From Pterobdella sp. o SKG-2022 (lineage: Eukaryota > Annelida > Clitellata > Hirudinida > Piscicolidae): a DNA stretch of 64,000 nucleotides. A program made the translations under genes and the position numbers. Shown here in pieces: positions 60,545 to 64,000 of this stretch; positions within the stretch are counted from its first letter, which is position 1, and every line of letters begins with the position of its first letter. The notes under the pieces are model-generated. The model was not told the DNA's origin. It did not search any database and worked only from the letters and a program-made list of their open reading frames with translations. The stretch is taken from NCBI GenBank assembly GCA_964035795.1, contig OZ038320.1, forward strand, positions 2,078,184 through 2,142,183, given 5' to 3'.

Positions 60545-60845
60545 CACAATCACGTTTGACAAGTGGAACGATCACGTATGCAATCCTCCACCTCTCTCAC
60601 AGGTCTTTTTATTGTTTGTTATGCTATTATTTTTTCAAATTTTTTAATTAAAGCTTCCGTTTTTTTAATTCAATTTTTTTTTCAATTTTTGACATGACTT
60701 TGTGAATGGTTTTGGTAGGTTTTCAAAATTATTATCATCAATACGTCATTCTATGTCTCAGAAGGACCAAAAGAAGCGGCCAATAGCAGCAGTCAGTGCC
60801 AACACTTGCCTTCTCGCTCCGTCCAATCACGTCGCTTCTCTGTGA
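60545..60845 (+). CDS. Possible extra 3' exons of the EVI5-like gene
   Basis: If the strong donor at 60439 (GG|GTAAGA) is used, an exon at 60545-60602 (TITFDKWNDHVCNPPPLSQ) and a last exon at 60762-60845 (starting KDQKKRPIAAVSANTC) fit in phase and end at a stop. The sequence is not recognisably EVI5 and the first acceptor has a weak pyrimidine tract. The last block also carries three CCAAT motifs, so it may be regulatory DNA instead. Confidence 0.35.
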
Positions 60846-61989
60846 TTCGCCGGCCAATCATGATTTAAAAAAATAATTATATATTAATAAAATTATGACT
60901 CATTGTTGGACAAAATTATTTTTTTTTAAAGTTAGCATTTGTACTTTTAAAACTTTTTTCTCTTCATGTAAATAATTAAAAAGATAATTACATCCAATCG
61001 CCATCTTGATGACTCCGATTGATATGTATGACTTGGATCACGTCAAAATGTAAATTTCATACTTGATATTAACTCAATCATTTTATTTAATTTTTTCATA
61101 AATATCGAAAATATTAATTCAAAAAACCACCATTATAAATAACTTTCTACACCCAATTGCTTTTTAAAATTTTAATATAATAATATTTATCAAAAATATT
61201 TATTTTATTATTTTTTCACCCACATTAGCTTATTTTATATTCTTTTTTTTGATTTATTATATAAGAGTTCGAATCCCAATTACTTATGCTTTACTTCAAT
61301 TTGTTCATATTTTTCAACTTTAAGCTAATACTAACTGATATTTTTAAAATGATAATACCAATACTTTTACGAATATTTATAATAATAAGAATGACAAGAA
61401 TGACAGGGATACTAATTATGATGAAAGGGATACTAATAACGAGAATAATAAAAATGATAATAATGGAGGACACTAGTTTTAACGGTGGTATTATGATTTC
61501 ATTAGCTAGCTCATTATGTCATTTATTTCAGCATGGTTCTATCAAGATGTATCCATATTTTATCTGCTTTCATTTGTTTTTTTATATTGCTATACTCAGT
61601 TAATTACTCATTCAATATTAATCATAGATCATCATCACTTTCTCCTTCATATCACCATCATCAACATTCTCATCTTCTTCATTATTATCATATAGTCATC
61701 TCTTGTCTTGTCTGCTCTTTTTTCGCACCATTAGAAGCATGAAAGACCCGACTTCGGGAGGGATATTGGCATTTTAGCATGTCTGGCCATGTTCGTGGTT
61801 GACAGTATACGCTGACAGTTTTAGCATTGTTTTGTTTTTTTTTATGTTTTTGCTGATGTAGTTTTGTTGTGGTTTATTGGTAAAGTGTTATGTATTTTCA
61901 TGTCTCTTTCGATTTTCTTTGTTTCTTCAGAGCCCACACACCATATTTGAACTGCTTGTTCTTCACCTCTTCTCCTTCACATATTCTTT
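60846..61989. other. AT-rich intergenic region 3' of the EVI5-like gene
   Basis: No gene supported. Contains A/T homopolymer runs, a poly-Ile/Met frame at 61290-61480 that looks repeat-derived, and a GC-richer block at about 61740-61800 without a recognisable product. Confidence 0.5.
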
Positions 61990-62430
61990 GGTGATTCTTT
62001 CAAGTCGCTTCATGGTTGAAGATCCTTCGGCAGTGTGCGCATGCAATTTCTATTGGCGTTTGCAGCATCTTATGCTTTCGCATGTTTTGCCACATCTCTC
62101 TGCCTCACATGTGAATTTGGTGATTGTGTCACAAGCACATGTAGTGTTTCTCTGGTAGGTAGACGTCGATTTTCACTATTCTGGTCCTGGTGTCCTTGTT
62201 GGCATTCGTACATGTTGAACCATTTCCTCCGAGAGTTGACCTTGAAGTTCCATCTTTTTTTGCCTATGACTATTTCTTACAAGTTTTTATGTGGGAGTGC
62301 TGCTTCCGTCAGAAGTTTGCGCCAATAGCTAAGGGTCGTCTGTCGTCTTCTTTTTGCTTTTGTGAGACCTTCGAGTTCGGCATTCCAACATCATCCGGGT
62401 CACTTTATTTATCTTGTACTTTTTTCCAAT
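61990..62430 (-). mobile_element. Decayed LINE C terminus with zinc-finger-like motifs
   Basis: The minus strand near 62050-61995 reads IACAHCRRIFNHEAT, a stop, then KNHQRIC: a C2HC/C2H2 finger. A second degraded finger (TCEAERCGKTCES) precedes it. Paired C-terminal fingers of this kind are known from some RTE-like invertebrate LINEs. Stops and frameshifts are numerous; the plus-strand frames here are shadows. Confidence 0.5.
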
Positions 62431-62874
62431 AACTAGTGTCATTTTTAATTAGCGATTTCATGATTTTTTTGTGGGGGGAGGGGGGGACTCTGTTCTGTTG
62501 GTGTGTCCTAATGCGTGCTTGATGATAAATATTGAAAAGCATTATTATCGTCATCATCGTCTTCGTCCTCATCTTTATTTAAACTCACTAAAACCAGTAT
62601 TTTCTTTATTAATTCATTTTATTCAACTGTATATTCATTTCATTTTTTATTCACTCTGATATTTTCTCTTGTACCACAAAATTTCCGCGTTTACCACATT
62701 ACCGCACTATCTTTTGTTAAAACTCATTTAGCGACAAATATTCGGGCACTCAGATTAAAAATAATCGATATATTAAGTCCATAATTGAAGGCTTGAGCAG
62801 TTTTTGTAGTACAGATTATCATTATCAATATGTATTCGCTATATTCATCTTGAAGGTTACAATTTGAAAATCTT

Positions 62875-62945
62875 GGTGTCTATCTATCTATCTAACTTTT
62901 CATCTATCTATCTATCTATCCATCTATCTATCTATCTATCTATCC

Positions 62946-62976
<31 letters not shown>

Positions 62977-63001
62977 CATCTATCTATCTATCTATCTATC
63001 C

Positions 63002-63086
<85 letters not shown>

Positions 63087-63125
63087 ACTTTTCACCTATC
63101 TATCTATTTATCTGTCTATCTAACT
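62875..63125. repeat. (CTAT)n tetranucleotide array
   Basis: About 60 CTAT units with some CCAT and AACT variants. The Ser/Ile/Tyr/Leu open frame across it is an artefact. Confidence 0.95.
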
Positions 63126-64000
63126 ATGTTCAGAAGGGCTTCAGTTATTTCATCAGTTACTGGTGTTAAAGGCATAGGACTTAATAAATCTTGTTTTTTT
63201 GTCATCTTAGCAATCATTTAAAAAATATTTTTCAATTTTTGCTGCAGGTCTTATTATCATTTTTATTTTCATCCCTAGTTAATTTTTCTGTTCTAGCTCT
63301 GTTTATAACTAATTTATTATCATAATTTTTTTTCTCTTCTTTTTATTGTTATTATTAATATTACTATTATTATCCCATCGATACACCAGCTAACCACCGC
63401 TCTGAAACTTTTCCATCGCATTAGTATTCATCCGTGCATTTATGACGCTTCAATCGATTCTAGAAACAACATAATAATTAATGTCACAATCAATAAGAAT
63501 AATAAACTTTAATGTAAATAATAATAAAAATAATAAATATTTTGTGGTTATTTGGTTTTTTATAACAGAATGAGATATATTGTTTTTAGAAATGCTATCA
63601 ACATTGTATTATTCTGATGCTTGGTTTTAGTTTCTTAATTGATTTATATTTCGATGCTATTAATTCTTCAATTTTGTTAATTTGATCAGATTATACTGCT
63701 GTACATGTCCCAGTAAATGGGGTTGACAGCAGTCGGCCTATTATTGATAATATTTATTATTTAATACACTTTCATCAACATTTATCATCGATTAAATTCA
63801 GTTTCAAAAGTTATTGAATCTAATTTGTTGCTGCCATATCATTCATCATGAGCTTTTCGCCTTGCGCATGTTTACAATTTTTCTTGGATTCACATCCGTT
63901 TAAACTTTTTTGATTAAAAATTTATTTTTTATTATGTGAATAATTTTTTTGCATCTATCATTATTTGCTGTTAAATTGCTATTTATTTTTTTAAATCTAT
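63126..64000. other. AT-rich right flank
   Basis: No gene supported. A partial F1 copy is at 63686-63745; the rest is T-rich sequence with short ATT runs. Confidence 0.5.
63686..63745 (-). repeat. SINE-like family F1, 3' end only, minus orientation
   Basis: GATTATACTGCTGTACATGT and CCCAGTAAATGGGGTTGACA match the 3' hairpin end of the F1 family in reverse. The rest of the element is absent, as in 5' truncation. Confidence 0.7.

Noticed and set aside
61877..62432. Overlapping plus-strand frames of 80-97 codons
   Set aside because: They are shadows of the decayed LINE C terminus on the minus strand.
62864..63169. CRISPR-like regularity or a repeat protein
   Set aside because: Plain tetranucleotide array without spacers, in a eukaryotic genome.

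Overview
This is an AT-rich eukaryotic, almost certainly metazoan, window. Coding sequence is split into many short exons with GT..AG borders, introns are long and full of trinucleotide runs, and the proteins are animal-type: a transmembrane SUEL-lectin/CUB/sushi protein, importin-7/8, an Ig-domain membrane protein and an EVI5-type TBC Rab-GAP. Nothing bacterial or viral is visible. I cannot name the species. A non-bilaterian or another invertebrate with an AT-rich genome is possible, but the sequence does not settle it.

Layout. 1-2708: AT-rich flank with a tRNA-derived SINE. 2709-21937 (+): nine exons of a SUEL-CUB-CCP-transmembrane protein, first exon(s) not found. 21938-30354: intergenic, with minisatellites, two decayed LINE fragments, one copy of a new SINE-like family and an orphan transmembrane-type exon. 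30355-38229 (-): a complete 18-exon importin-7/8 gene (1008 residues). 39405-42912 (-): a complete 8-exon gene for a small Ig-superfamily membrane protein (220 residues). 42913-44036: divergent promoter interval. 44037 to 60443 or 60845 (+): an EVI5-like Rab-GAP gene of 15 to 17 exons with very long poly-asparagine tracts. 60846-64000: intergenic, with a decayed LINE end, a (TATC)n array and a partial SINE-like copy.

Every multi-exon model was assembled by hand, matching splice sites and codon phase at each junction. Each open chain sums to a multiple of three, which is the main internal check. Importin-7/8 (nuclear import), the Rab-GAP (vesicle traffic) and the two membrane proteins show no obvious common pathway; this looks like ordinary gene neighbours rather than a dedicated system.

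The less ordinary material is: the SUEL-CUB-CCP receptor architecture; the poly-N and Q/H-rich insertions in the Rab-GAP, one of them inside its TBC domain; a ~350 bp interspersed repeat family with five copies here; a tRNA-Thr-like SINE; several LINE lineages ending in ATT-type tails; and a few palindromes and duplicated blocks of unknown role.
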